Source of the DNA: Shinella curvata
Lineage (GTDB): Bacteria > Pseudomonadota > Alphaproteobacteria > Rhizobiales > Rhizobiaceae
NCBI RefSeq assembly: GCF_022899935.1
Contig: NZ_JALJCJ010000005.1
Location: 62,001 to 126,000 of the forward strand
Length of the DNA: 64,000 nt
Direction: 5' to 3'
A model generated the notes under the pieces. It searched no databases. It was not told the origin of the DNA and saw nothing but the letters and a program-made list of their open reading frames with translations. The translations under genes and the position numbers were made by a program. Below are positions 1-7,891 of this stretch, one piece after another (positions within the stretch are counted from its first letter, which is position 1; every line of letters begins with the position of its first letter).

Positions 1-300
1 CTGAACGCCGTCGAGGAAGTCGAGAACGCCCAAACGGCGCTCATTCGCGACTACCAGACGGTCGCGGCCCAGCGGAAGGTCGTCGACACCTTCGACCAGA
101 CCCTGGTGCTCGCCCGCGAAAGCTATCGCGGCGGCGCCAGCACCATCCTCGACGTGCTCGATGCCGAACGCAACGTCGCCGATGCCCGCCTGTCGCTCGC
201 TGCGGCAATCCGCCAGCTCGCCCGCGACTACGTCTCGCTGAACGTCGCCATCGGCGGCGGATCCGCGATCGGCACGCCGGCCGTCGTCGCCACCAAGTAA
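1..300 (+). CDS. TolC/NodT-type outer membrane efflux protein, C-terminal part
   Basis: The reading frame is open from the first base and ends at a TAA at 298-300, leaving 99 residues of a longer protein. The sequence is helical and ends with the ESYRGGASTILDVLDAER segment, which is typical of the second helical repeat of TolC-family channels (compare the SYxxGxxxxLDVLDAE pattern). Such proteins are the outer-membrane exit duct of tripartite efflux pumps or type I secretion systems. The partner genes would lie to the left, outside the window. Whether it serves the type I exporter at 14-17 kb cannot be told. The family call is good; the exact role is open. Confidence 0.85.
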   Translation: MNAVEEVENAQTALIRDYQTVAAQRKVVDTFDQTLVLARESYRGGASTILDVLDAERNVADARLSLAAAIRQLARDYVSLNVAIGGGSAIGTPAVVATK

Positions 301-975
301 CTAGACGGCAAAAAACCCTTCGAGCGCTGCGGCCGTCAGGCCGTAGTGCTCGCGAAGGGCGCTCGCCGCGCCCTCCGCGTCGCGCGCCAGTGCGAGTTCC
401 ATCACCCGGCGATGCTCGCCCGCGACATCCCGCGCACCGTCGTCCAGGCTGACCGACAGGCGCCGATAGCGGTCCGCCCGCGAAAACAGCTTCTCACAGA
501 TTTCCAGCAGGATTGGTGACCCGCAGGCCGAAACCAGCGCGGCATGGAAGGCCGCATGCCGCACCTCCCAATCCTCACGCATCGCCGTGGGCATATCGTC
601 CCGCACCTGCGGAATGCGCACCATCAGATGATGCGCGGCAATGAGCCTTGCCTCCCAATCCGCGTCGCCGTTCAGCACCGATAGCCTGAGCGCCTCGCCC
701 TCGCAGAGCTGTCGCGTCGCCGTGACGTCGCGCAGTTCCTCCAGCGACAGCGGCGCGACGCTGTAACCACGGTGATCGTCGAGCACCGTAAAGCCCTCCG
801 CCGTCAATCGCGCCAGGGCTTCGCGCACCGGCGTGACGCTCATGTTGCAGAGCGTCTGGAGATCGGCGAAGCGCAAGCGGTCGCCCGGCTTGAAATCCCC
901 GGCGCCGATCGCCTGACGGATCGCCTCGTACGCGTCCCCCGCAAGCGTCCGGCTGCCTGTGCGCTTCTGCTCCAT
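301..975 (-). CDS. GntR family (FadR-like, FCD domain) transcriptional regulator
   Basis: This is a 224-residue protein. Residues about 10-75 form the GntR winged helix, with the diagnostic VTPVREALARL recognition helix. The C-terminal part is all-helical with spaced histidines (HHLMVR, HAAFHAAL, EHRRVMELA) as in FCD ligand-binding domains, which bind a metal and small organic acids. It is transcribed divergently from the FAH-family hydrolase at 1107. A perfect 14-bp palindrome sits between them, so it probably controls that gene and itself in response to the hydrolase pathway's substrate (inference). Confidence 0.9.
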   Translation of the reverse strand: MEQKRTGSRTLAGDAYEAIRQAIGAGDFKPGDRLRFADLQTLCNMSVTPVREALARLTAEGFTVLDDHRGYSVAPLSLEELRDVTATRQLCEGEALRLSVLNGDADWEARLIAAHHLMVRIPQVRDDMPTAMREDWEVRHAAFHAALVSACGSPILLEICEKLFSRADRYRRLSVSLDDGARDVAGEHRRVMELALARDAEGAASALREHYGLTAAALEGFFAV

Positions 976-1003
976 ATCGCCTCACATTTTATAAGATGGA
1001 AAA

Positions 1004-1017
1004 GATTTTCGAAAATC
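1004..1017. promoter_or_regulatory. Perfect palindrome in the divergent GntR/FAH promoter region
   Basis: GATTTTCGAAAATC is a perfect 14-bp palindrome in an AT-rich patch between the start of the GntR gene (975) and the hydrolase start (1107). Location and symmetry fit an operator for the adjacent GntR regulator. No footprint or second copy is visible to confirm it. Confidence 0.5.
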
Positions 1018-1106
1018 GTTGACTCCATGTAAAACCGGATAGAAGGTGCATGCAACCGAAATCGGCCACGCCGGCATCAAGGGCCGGCATTTGAATGGAG
1101 ACGGAT

Positions 1107-1946
1107 ATGAAATTGGTGCGCTTTGGCGCGGCGGGCGCGGAAAAGCCCGGATTGATCGACGCGGACGGCAATATCCGCGACCTCTCGGGCATCGTTGCGG
1201 ATATTTCCGGCGACGTGCTCGGCCGCGCCGGGCAGGAGCGTCTGCGCGCGCTCGACCCGAAGAGCCTGCCGCTTGCGCCGGAAGGCAGCCGCTACGGCGC
1301 CTGCGTTGGCCGCGTCGGCAACTTCATCGCCGTCGGCCTCAACTATGCCGACCACGCTGCTGAGAGCGGTATGGCGGTGCCGGCCGAACCCGTCCTGTTC
1401 AACAAGGCTCCCTCCTGCATCGGCGGCCCAGACGATACGATCCTCATTCCGCGCGGCTCTGAAAAGACCGACTGGGAAGTCGAGCTTGCCGTCGTCATCG
1501 GCGAGCGTGCGTCCTACGTCTCCGAGGCCGATGCGTTGAACTATGTGGCGGGCTACTGCGTCTGCAACGACATTTCCGAGCGGGCCTACCAGATCGAGCG
1601 TGGTGGACAGTGGACCAAGGGCAAGGGCTGCCCGACCTTCGGTCCGATCGGCCCCTGGCTGGTGACGACGGACGAGGTGGATACGGCCGACCTCGCCATG
1701 ACGCTCAGCGTCAACGGCGAACTGGTGCAGAACGGCTCGTCGAGCACCATGGTCTTCAAGGTGCCGTTCCTCATCCACTACATCTCGCAGTTCATGGTTC
1801 TGGAGCCCGGCGACGTTATCACAACGGGCACGCCGCCCGGCGTCGGCATGGGCATGAAGCCCCCGCGCTACCTGAAGCCGGGCGACCGCATGGAAGTCTC
1901 CATCGCCGGCCTCGGCACGCAGCACCAGGTCGTGGCGGCGGGTTAA
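1107..1946 (+). CDS. Fumarylacetoacetate hydrolase (FAH) family protein
   Basis: This is a 279-residue single-domain member of the FAH / 2-hydroxyhepta-2,4-dienedioate isomerase family. These enzymes cleave or isomerise C-C bonds of 2-keto acids from aromatic or sugar-acid breakdown, using a divalent metal. The metal region DWEVELAVVIG, the NDISER motif and the TGTPPGVGMG motif near the C terminus are all present. The ATG at 1107 is chosen because GGAG lies 6 nt upstream; an upstream in-frame ATG at 1095 would put this Shine-Dalgarno inside the gene. A terminator follows. The exact substrate cannot be read from the sequence. Confidence 0.9.
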   Translation: MKLVRFGAAGAEKPGLIDADGNIRDLSGIVADISGDVLGRAGQERLRALDPKSLPLAPEGSRYGACVGRVGNFIAVGLNYADHAAESGMAVPAEPVLFNKAPSCIGGPDDTILIPRGSEKTDWEVELAVVIGERASYVSEADALNYVAGYCVCNDISERAYQIERGGQWTKGKGCPTFGPIGPWLVTTDEVDTADLAMTLSVNGELVQNGSSSTMVFKVPFLIHYISQFMVLEPGDVITTGTPPGVGMGMKPPRYLKPGDRMEVSIAGLGTQHQVVAAG

Positions 1947-1963
1947 GCAATCCCTGAAAAAGC

Positions 1964-1995
1964 GAGAGGGGCCTCAAGGGCCCCTCTTTCGTTTC
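1964..1995 (+). terminator. Rho-independent terminator after the FAH-family gene
   Basis: A GC-rich hairpin (AGAGGGGCC, loop, GGCCCCTCT) is followed by TTTCGTTT and lies just after the hydrolase stop codon. It also separates that gene from the convergent small gene at 2001-2162. Confidence 0.85.
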
Positions 1996-2000
1996 AGCGA

Positions 2001-2162
2001 TCAGTGGAAGGTCGCGGGCGACGCTTCATCGTCGAGAATGCGGAACGCTTCATCCAGAGCGGCCACAAGGATGTCCGTCAGTTGATCCGCGTCGTTTTCG
2101 AGGAGGAAGAGCGCGACCGTAGCATTGTCAGGATCGCTGTAGCGCTCGAGGTCGTTCGACAT
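2001..2162 (-). CDS. Small hypothetical protein (53 aa)
   Basis: The reading frame starts with MSNDLERYSDPDNATVALFL and ends with a TGA at 2001-2003. It has an AAGGGA Shine-Dalgarno 8 nt before the ATG. The product is acidic (many D and E), helix-prone and soluble-looking, with no signal peptide or membrane segment. Its position, with a good ribosome site and codon use like its neighbours, makes it a credible gene. I do not recognise the family. Confidence 0.55.
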   Translation of the reverse strand: MSNDLERYSDPDNATVALFLLENDADQLTDILVAALDEAFRILDDEASPATFH

Positions 2163-2269
2163 GTCATTGTCCCTTTTCAGCCGGCACCATCCCGGTTAAC
2201 GGAAAGCATAGGGACGCAGGCTTGCGCATGGCTTGTGCCGGAAAGAAACAGCTTTCGCAAGAACGAATG

Positions 2270-2890
2270 TCAGCCGCACCACGATTGATGACGCCCCGTC
2301 CAGGGCCTGGCAAAGCCCTCCTGGACAAGCCGGCCGCCGATCGACCGGCCGTCGCGCAGCACGATATGGCGCCCTTCACCCTTGGCGGCGACCAGCGAGA
2401 CATCGCCCTCGCTCAGGATTTCCCGCAGACGCAGCTTCGCATCCCCACCGCGCGAGCGCTCGGCATCGCATTTCGCCTCCGCAATGGCAGGCGCATCGAT
2501 ATCGGCAATCCGCACCTTGCGTCCGGCATAGAGAATCGTGCTGCCGTCCAGCACGCAGTAATCGGTCTGCGTCGTGCAGATGAACCATTTTCCGGAAAAG
2601 GCCGGTAGTTTTTCGACGGCCGGCAATGCCTGCTCCGCAAGCGGCGACGGCCGCTGCTTCGGCTTGACCTGCACCGTCTCCCGCTCGACCTTCTTTTCCT
2701 TGCGCTCGATGGAGGCCGTGCGAATGCCCGTCGCCGCCGGCTCCGGCCCAGGCCCGCGATAGTCCATATAGACAATCCCGCCGATCACCGCCGCACCCAG
2801 CACATACCAATGCGCCATGCCGCGCCGTGCGGGCGGCGAAGCCCGCTTCGCACCCGCCGTTTTCTTTCGCCTGGTCGTCTTCTTCGCCAT
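2270..2890 (-). CDS. Membrane-anchored thermonuclease-like (SNase fold) protein
   Basis: This is a 206-residue protein. The ATG at 2890 is chosen because AGGAG lies 7 nt upstream. The N terminus is very basic (MAKKTTRRKKTAGAKR), followed by one hydrophobic segment at about residues 29-42, then a basic linker. The C-terminal half resembles the staphylococcal-nuclease fold: RKVRIADIDAPAI, then AERSRGGDAKLRLREIL, then LRDGRSIGGRLVQEGFARPW. Members of this family hydrolyse nucleic acids outside the cytoplasm, but many rhizobial copies have diverged catalytic residues, so activity is uncertain. It is convergent with nothing and divergent from the GtrA operon. Confidence 0.7.
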   Translation of the reverse strand: MAKKTTRRKKTAGAKRASPPARRGMAHWYVLGAAVIGGIVYMDYRGPGPEPAATGIRTASIERKEKKVERETVQVKPKQRPSPLAEQALPAVEKLPAFSGKWFICTTQTDYCVLDGSTILYAGRKVRIADIDAPAIAEAKCDAERSRGGDAKLRLREILSEGDVSLVAAKGEGRHIVLRDGRSIGGRLVQEGFARPWTGRHQSWCG

Positions 2891-2988
2891 ATCCGATCTC
2901 CTGGGCAGGACAGTGCGACGATCTCTTGAAGATATGGTTACCGAAACACCATCGACGCATGCGACCTGCCGCCCGTCCACAGGAGCCC

Positions 2989-3471
2989 ATGGCAATCCTC
3001 AGCGAATGCTGTATGAACCCCGCATTGGCCGATCGCGCGCGCGACGGCGCCTTTTCGCAGACGATGGCAGCAATTACGCCCTACATATCGCTTGCAAAGC
3101 GTTTTCTGACCTTCGGGGGCGGCTCGCTGATCGGGGCAGCCATCGACTATGTGGCGACGCTGGTCCTGATTTCCCTGCTTGGGATTTCACCGAGTGTCGC
3201 CCTTGCGCTCTCCATGGCTGTCAGCGCCTCCGTGGTCTTCGCCTATCACGAGAAGGTCACCTTTCCCGGCAGCAGGACGGGCTGGCAAAGGCGCTACATA
3301 CGCTTCCTTCTGCTCGCTGTCGTGGTCTTCGCGCTGCGCGCCCTTCTGCTGCACGCTTTCGTGCTCGCCGGGATTCCGGTTCCCGTCGCCCTTGCCATCG
3401 TCATCGTCATCGTGTCGGTGTTCAATTTCGCCGTCTCGTCCATGTTAATCTTCCTGAAGGGAAGCGAATGA
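2989..3471 (+). CDS. GtrA family membrane protein
   Basis: This is a 160-residue protein with about four transmembrane helices and the GtrA signature region GGGSLIGAAIDYVATLVL. GtrA-like proteins are thought to flip or help move polyprenyl-phosphate-linked sugars across the inner membrane. The ATG at 2989 has AGGAG just upstream (3-nt spacing). A start at 3013 is possible, and an upstream ATG at 2827 would overlap the divergent nuclease-like gene. The stop overlaps the next start by 4 nt (ATGA), so translation is coupled to the glycosyltransferase. Confidence 0.85.
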   Translation: MAILSECCMNPALADRARDGAFSQTMAAITPYISLAKRFLTFGGGSLIGAAIDYVATLVLISLLGISPSVALALSMAVSASVVFAYHEKVTFPGSRTGWQRRYIRFLLLAVVVFALRALLLHAFVLAGIPVPVALAIVIVIVSVFNFAVSSMLIFLKGSE

Positions 3472-4469
3472 GCACCATCGCGATCGTCGTGCCCATCTAC
3501 AACGAGGCGGAGAACCTGCCGGCGCTCGTCGAGAGGCTGAACCTCATCGCCGCGCGCCTGTCGGATGAACACGGCGTGACGACCTCCTACGTCTTCATCG
3601 ACGACGGCAGCCGCGACAGCAGCTTCGACCTGCTCGCCGGCACCGACTTTCAGGGCCGCGCCGTCCGCCTGCTGCAGTTTTCCCGGAACTTCGGCAAGGA
3701 GGCCGCCCTGTCGGCCGGTATCGAAGCGGCGCTCGACGCCGATGCGGTCGTGATGATGGATGCAGACCTGCAGCATCCGCCAGAACTGGTCCTTGATCTC
3801 GTGCGCATCTGGCACGCCGAAGGCATCGACAGCGTTTACGCCTACAAGGAAGACCGCCGCGCCTCGGAAGGCTGGCTGAAATCCGCGCTGACCGGCGGGT
3901 TCTACTGGATCATCAACCGCGGCACCCGTTTCGACATCACGCAGAATGCCGGCGACTTCCGGCTGATCAACCGCCGTTTCGCCGATGCCCTGCGGCGGCT
4001 GCCGGAAAGCGAACGCTTCATGAAGGGCCTTTACGGCTGGGTCGGCTTCCGGCAACGCGGCGTTCCCATGACGCCGCCGCCGCGCCAGCATGGCGTTTCC
4101 AGCTTCAATGCCTGGCGCCTCGTGGCGCTCTCCTTCGATGCCATGACCAGCTTCACCACGGCGCCGCTCAGGCTCATGGGACTGGCAGGCCTTTTCATCG
4201 CCGGCCTCAGTGCGCTCTACGGTCTCTACATCGTGATCGAACGGCTCTTCTTCATGTCGGGCGGCATCGGCATTTCCTCCGTGCTCGCACTCGTTTCCTT
4301 CTTCGGCGGCATCCAGATGATCTTCCTCGGCCTTCTCGGGGAATATATCGGCAAGACCGTCCTCGAGGCCAAGCGCCGTCCCGCATACCTTCTGGCCCAG
4401 GACGTCACGCTCGACGCACACACACAGACCGCCGGTGACAAGGCGAAGGACAATCAGGCTTCCCCATGA
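3468..4469 (+). CDS. Family 2 glycosyltransferase, polyprenyl-phosphate type (DPM1/ArnC/GtrB-like)
   Basis: This is a 333-residue protein. A GT-A domain starts at residue 1 (IAIVVPIYNEAENL) and carries the acceptor/metal motif MMDADLQHP (a DxD-type site). The C-terminal 100 residues contain two membrane helices, as in the ArnC/GtrB/DPM1 subgroup that loads a sugar from a nucleotide donor onto a polyprenyl phosphate at the inner membrane. It overlaps GtrA upstream and the GT39 gene downstream by ATGA. In rhizobia, comparable sets (Rgt-type) put galacturonic acid on lipopolysaccharide. That specificity is a guess here. Confidence 0.9.
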   Translation: MSTIAIVVPIYNEAENLPALVERLNLIAARLSDEHGVTTSYVFIDDGSRDSSFDLLAGTDFQGRAVRLLQFSRNFGKEAALSAGIEAALDADAVVMMDADLQHPPELVLDLVRIWHAEGIDSVYAYKEDRRASEGWLKSALTGGFYWIINRGTRFDITQNAGDFRLINRRFADALRRLPESERFMKGLYGWVGFRQRGVPMTPPPRQHGVSSFNAWRLVALSFDAMTSFTTAPLRLMGLAGLFIAGLSALYGLYIVIERLFFMSGGIGISSVLALVSFFGGIQMIFLGLLGEYIGKTVLEAKRRPAYLLAQDVTLDAHTQTAGDKAKDNQASP

Positions 4470-5977
4470 CCGCAGGCAAAGACGCATCCTTCATCAAGAC
4501 CACGCCCTTCATCCTGATCCACGCCCTGGTATGGTGGCTGATGACCATCGCCGCGAAGACCGTGCTCGACGGCTATGGCGACATGGCCGAGGTCTATGCC
4601 TGGTCGCAACACTGGCTGCTCGGATCCGACAAACACCCACAGTTCCTTCCCTGGATGGCGAAGCTCTGGTTCCTGGTCGCGCCGCAAAGCGTCGCATCCT
4701 TCTACCTGCTCTCGGCCGTCAATCTGGCCGTTGCGCTGTTCGGTATCCGCGCGCTGGCACGAGGCTTGAACTTCGAAGACCGCCATATCGCGGTGGCGCT
4801 TGCCCTGTGCGCTCTGGCACTGCCCTACCTGACGCTGACCAGCAAGCTCAACATGAACTCCATATGCCTGGCGACCTGGCCGTGGGCCGCCTGGGCCTTC
4901 GTGCGTGCAACGGCCCCGCAGGCCAGCCGCAGAAACCTCTACGCCGTTTTGTTCGGCATGCTCGCAGCCGTGTCGATCCTCGGCAAATACTATTCCATCG
5001 TCCTGCTCATCCCGCTTTTCGCCAGCACGTTTACGCCCGCACGGCGATACCTCTGGCTGACGACCGTTCCATGGCTGGCCTTTATCGCGTTTGTTCTCAT
5101 CCTCTCGCCGCATCTTTATTGGCTGGTGCAGCACCGTGAAGCCATAGCCTATGCCGGCGAACAGGGCGGCAGCGGCGGTTTGAAGGAGGCCGTCTACTAC
5201 ATCGCGAAATTCGCGGTCTCACCGTTCTTCTATTGGCCCATACCGCTTATCCTGGCCGCCCTCTTCCTGGTCACCGGATCGCCGCTGCAGCGCCTCGCAA
5301 AATTGCTGAAGCGCCCCGCCGGCAACAGCATGCTGGCGTTCCTCGCCATTGGCCCCTGGCTTACCACGCTCGGTTTCGCAGTGGCGGGCCTTGCGGTGCT
5401 TTCCACCCCGTGGGCGATCCCGATCGGCTTTGCCTTCACACTCTATCTCGTGCGCAATGCGGACCAGCCGGCACTGGATGTGAACGGTCCCAAGATCGTC
5501 GCCGCTTTCCGCTTCATCTGGCCGCTCATGATCATCGGGGGCATCGTGTCCGGCGTCATGGCAAGCACGAAGGGCAATGTCGAACAGTATACGCCGTGGA
5601 AAGAAGGCGCCAACGCGATCGTCGAGACCTGGAAGAAGGAAAACGTGCAGCCGTTGCGGTGGATCGCGAAAGGCAACGATGCGGCATCGCTCGCCTTCCT
5701 CTTCCCGGAAACGATAGAGGCCCTGCCCGCCCTGCCCGACCGCCTGCCCGGCTATTACCCGCCGCGCGCGGACTGGAGGAACGAAGCCGGCGTCGTCGTC
5801 TGCTCCCTGGCGCTGCCAGGCAAGGTCAAGACGGCCTGCATCACCGAGGCAATCACCTGGGCGGCGGAAAACGGGCTCAAGGCCGAATCAAAGGTTCTCA
5901 CGGTGCACCGTTCCGGATTCCGCTTCCCCAAACAGATCGATTTCGAACTGGCGGTCGTCTATATCCGGCCGGAGTGA
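4466..5977 (+). CDS. Family 39 glycosyltransferase (ArnT/PMT-like), integral membrane
   Basis: This is a 503-residue polytopic membrane protein. After the first helix comes a periplasmic loop with acidic residues (DGYGDMAEVYAW), as in ArnT/PMT enzymes, which transfer a sugar from a polyprenyl-phosphate donor to an acceptor such as lipid A. The last 120 residues form a soluble periplasmic domain. The start overlaps the preceding glycosyltransferase stop (ATGA), so the two are a donor-maker and donor-user pair. The acceptor and sugar are unknown. Confidence 0.85.
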   Translation: MTAGKDASFIKTTPFILIHALVWWLMTIAAKTVLDGYGDMAEVYAWSQHWLLGSDKHPQFLPWMAKLWFLVAPQSVASFYLLSAVNLAVALFGIRALARGLNFEDRHIAVALALCALALPYLTLTSKLNMNSICLATWPWAAWAFVRATAPQASRRNLYAVLFGMLAAVSILGKYYSIVLLIPLFASTFTPARRYLWLTTVPWLAFIAFVLILSPHLYWLVQHREAIAYAGEQGGSGGLKEAVYYIAKFAVSPFFYWPIPLILAALFLVTGSPLQRLAKLLKRPAGNSMLAFLAIGPWLTTLGFAVAGLAVLSTPWAIPIGFAFTLYLVRNADQPALDVNGPKIVAAFRFIWPLMIIGGIVSGVMASTKGNVEQYTPWKEGANAIVETWKKENVQPLRWIAKGNDAASLAFLFPETIEALPALPDRLPGYYPPRADWRNEAGVVVCSLALPGKVKTACITEAITWAAENGLKAESKVLTVHRSGFRFPKQIDFELAVVYIRPE

Positions 5978-5984
5978 GGACAGG

Positions 5985-6722
5985 ATGCGGATCGCCGACG
6001 ATTTCGGGCTTGGCAGGGAGCACGACAAGGTCATCCTCGACCTTATCGAGCGCCGCCGACTGGATGGCACGTCGGTGATGATCGACGGCGATATCGCCGC
6101 TCGCGATGTGGACCGTCTCCGCCAGTTGCGTAGCCATGGCGTACAGGTGGGGCTTCACCTCAACGTGACGCACGACTTTTCCGGGAAGGCCGCCCATCGC
6201 GATGTTGGGCGCCTGTTGCTCGCCTGCCTTTCCGGAAGGCTGCCGGAGGGCATCCGCGGCGAATTCCAGCGACAGTCGGAGAAATTCCAGACGGTTTTCG
6301 GCTTTACACCCGACTATTATGACGGGCACCAGCACTGCCACTGCCTGCCCGGTCTCGACACGGTTGCCGCCGACCTGCCGCACGACGCGGGAACCTGGAT
6401 CCGGGTTCCCGTGCCCGCAACGCTGGCCGGCCTTGTTCTGAACCTTCGCGCGGGCGGCCCGAAGGTTCTGTTGATCGCCACGCTCGCGCTCCTCGCAGGG
6501 CGAACCTTCCGCAAGGCGGGCTGGGCGAGGAACCGCGACTTTTCGGGTTTCCTGCACCTCGACCATCCCGATCAGGTCGCGCGCTGGCTGCCCCGCCTTC
6601 TGGCCGCAGCGCCCACCGATGGTGTGACAATGGTACATCCCGGCTCCGCGACGGACCCGGTCCAATGCCCAGGCCACATCGCCGAAAGCCGAGGGATCGA
6701 AGCGTCCATTCTCTCGGCGTGA
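5985..6722 (+). CDS. ChbG/HpnK (YdjC-like) family deacetylase
   Basis: This is a 245-residue protein of the YdjC fold: ADDFGL at residues 4-9 provides the metal-binding Asp, GLHLNVT and DGHQHCHCLPG provide the histidines. Family members remove acetyl groups from N-acetylated sugars, for example chitobiose or hopanoid glucosamine. GAGGA stands a few bases before the ATG. The N terminus is short, with the first strand beginning directly at the motif, but no upstream start is available. It lies 7 nt after the GT39 gene, so the operon probably trims an acetylated sugar before or after membrane transfer (inference). Confidence 0.82.
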   Translation: MRIADDFGLGREHDKVILDLIERRRLDGTSVMIDGDIAARDVDRLRQLRSHGVQVGLHLNVTHDFSGKAAHRDVGRLLLACLSGRLPEGIRGEFQRQSEKFQTVFGFTPDYYDGHQHCHCLPGLDTVAADLPHDAGTWIRVPVPATLAGLVLNLRAGGPKVLLIATLALLAGRTFRKAGWARNRDFSGFLHLDHPDQVARWLPRLLAAAPTDGVTMVHPGSATDPVQCPGHIAESRGIEASILSA

Positions 6723-6799
6723 CAAATCGGGCGTTTTTAGAGGCGCGAAAGCATCCAGTTCCGTGACCAGCGACCTGCACAAGAACGGCAGGTGGTGTT

Positions 6800-7033
6800 T
6801 CAGCCTTCGGGACCGTAGCCCGGCTTTCTGTAGATCGTGCCCGATCGCTGCTCGATGTCCGGTCCGTAAACCTTCGCCATCCATTCCGCGTCGCTGAAAT
6901 CCTCGATCCCAACCGATACGAGGTCTTCACCGCAGCCGAGCGTCGTCGTGACGGCTTTCGTCAGCGCATCCGCGAGCGCCTGCTTCTGTTCCTCGGTCCG
7001 CCCCTCGACCATCTTCAATATGACATGCGGCAT
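6800..7033 (-). CDS. Tautomerase (4-oxalocrotonate tautomerase-like) family protein
   Basis: This is a 77-residue protein starting MPHVILKMVEGRTEEQKQAL. After Met removal the second residue Pro becomes the catalytic N-terminal proline of this superfamily. The ATG at 7033 is chosen because it exposes that Pro and has GGAGGAG upstream; an ATG at 7048 would bury it. Small enzymes of this type isomerise enol/keto acids. The protein is divergent from the GST gene. Confidence 0.88.
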   Translation of the reverse strand: MPHVILKMVEGRTEEQKQALADALTKAVTTTLGCGEDLVSVGIEDFSDAEWMAKVYGPDIEQRSGTIYRKPGYGPEG

Positions 7034-7199
7034 CGTTGGCTCCTCCATAAAGCTGCAGCCGCTCCTCGCTTCCGACGAGCAGGCCCTTCTGCATTGCAGG
7101 ATCCATGTCTAGACTGGGCGGGCGGACTATCTCAAGCAGGCATGTCGCAAACCCGTTCGTCCATTCGTCTTCAAGACAGACGCATAAGGGAGAACATCC

Positions 7200-7850
7200 A
7201 TGACGATCACCATTACAGCCTTCGAAAGCTCGCCCGATCGCGGCAGAGGCATGGCGCGCGATATGCGCATTCGCTGGGCGCTGGAGGAAGTGGGGCAGCC
7301 CTATGACGTCCGCCTTCTCCCGTTCGAGGCCTTGAGGGAACCCGCGCATCTGGCGCTTCATCCCTTCGGTCAGATTCCGACCTATGAAGAGGGCGACCTC
7401 GCTCTCTTCGAGTCCGGCGCGATCGTCCTTCATATCGCCTGTTGCCATGCGGGCCTGCTGCCCGTCGATGCGAACGGCCGGGCGCGCGCCGTCGCCTGGA
7501 TGTTTGCCGCGCTCAACACGGTGGAGCCGGTCATCCTCGAGCGCGAAGCCGCCGGCTATCTGGAGCGTGGCGAAAGCTGGTACGCGCAGCGCCTGCCTCT
7601 CATGGAACGCCGTATCCATCAACGACTGGGCGAACTCTCGGCTCATCTCGGTGATGCGGAATGGCTCGACGGCGCGTTCAGCGCCGCCGATATCCTGATG
7701 GTCACGGTGCTGCGCCGGCTGGAAAGCTCGACGCTTCTGGTCAGCCACGCAAATCTGGGCGCCTATATCGCCCGCGGCAAGGCGCGCCCCGCCTACCAGC
7801 GCGCCTTCGACGCGCAGCTCGCTGTTTTCAAAGCCGCACCGGCGGGCTGA
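7200..7850 (+). CDS. Glutathione S-transferase family protein
   Basis: This is a 216-residue protein with the two-domain GST layout: an N-terminal thioredoxin-fold half with the cis-Pro region HPFGQIPTYEEGDLALFESGAI (about residues 58-79, including the ES glutathione-binding pair), and a C-terminal helical half ending around AYQRAFDAQLAVF. GSTs detoxify electrophiles or act in small-molecule catabolism. The ATG follows AGGGAGAACATCC. The substrate is unknown. Confidence 0.9.
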   Translation: MTITITAFESSPDRGRGMARDMRIRWALEEVGQPYDVRLLPFEALREPAHLALHPFGQIPTYEEGDLALFESGAIVLHIACCHAGLLPVDANGRARAVAWMFAALNTVEPVILEREAAGYLERGESWYAQRLPLMERRIHQRLGELSAHLGDAEWLDGAFSAADILMVTVLRRLESSTLLVSHANLGAYIARGKARPAYQRAFDAQLAVFKAAPAG

Positions 7851-7891
7851 CAGGCAGAAGGATATCGGCAGAGCCACAGGTTGCAGCGACG

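Noticed and set aside
3294-4487. A 397-residue minus-strand frame opposite the GT2 gene
   Set aside because: It is antisense to a clear glycosyltransferase with overlapping neighbours; its product is charged, low-complexity sequence without motifs.
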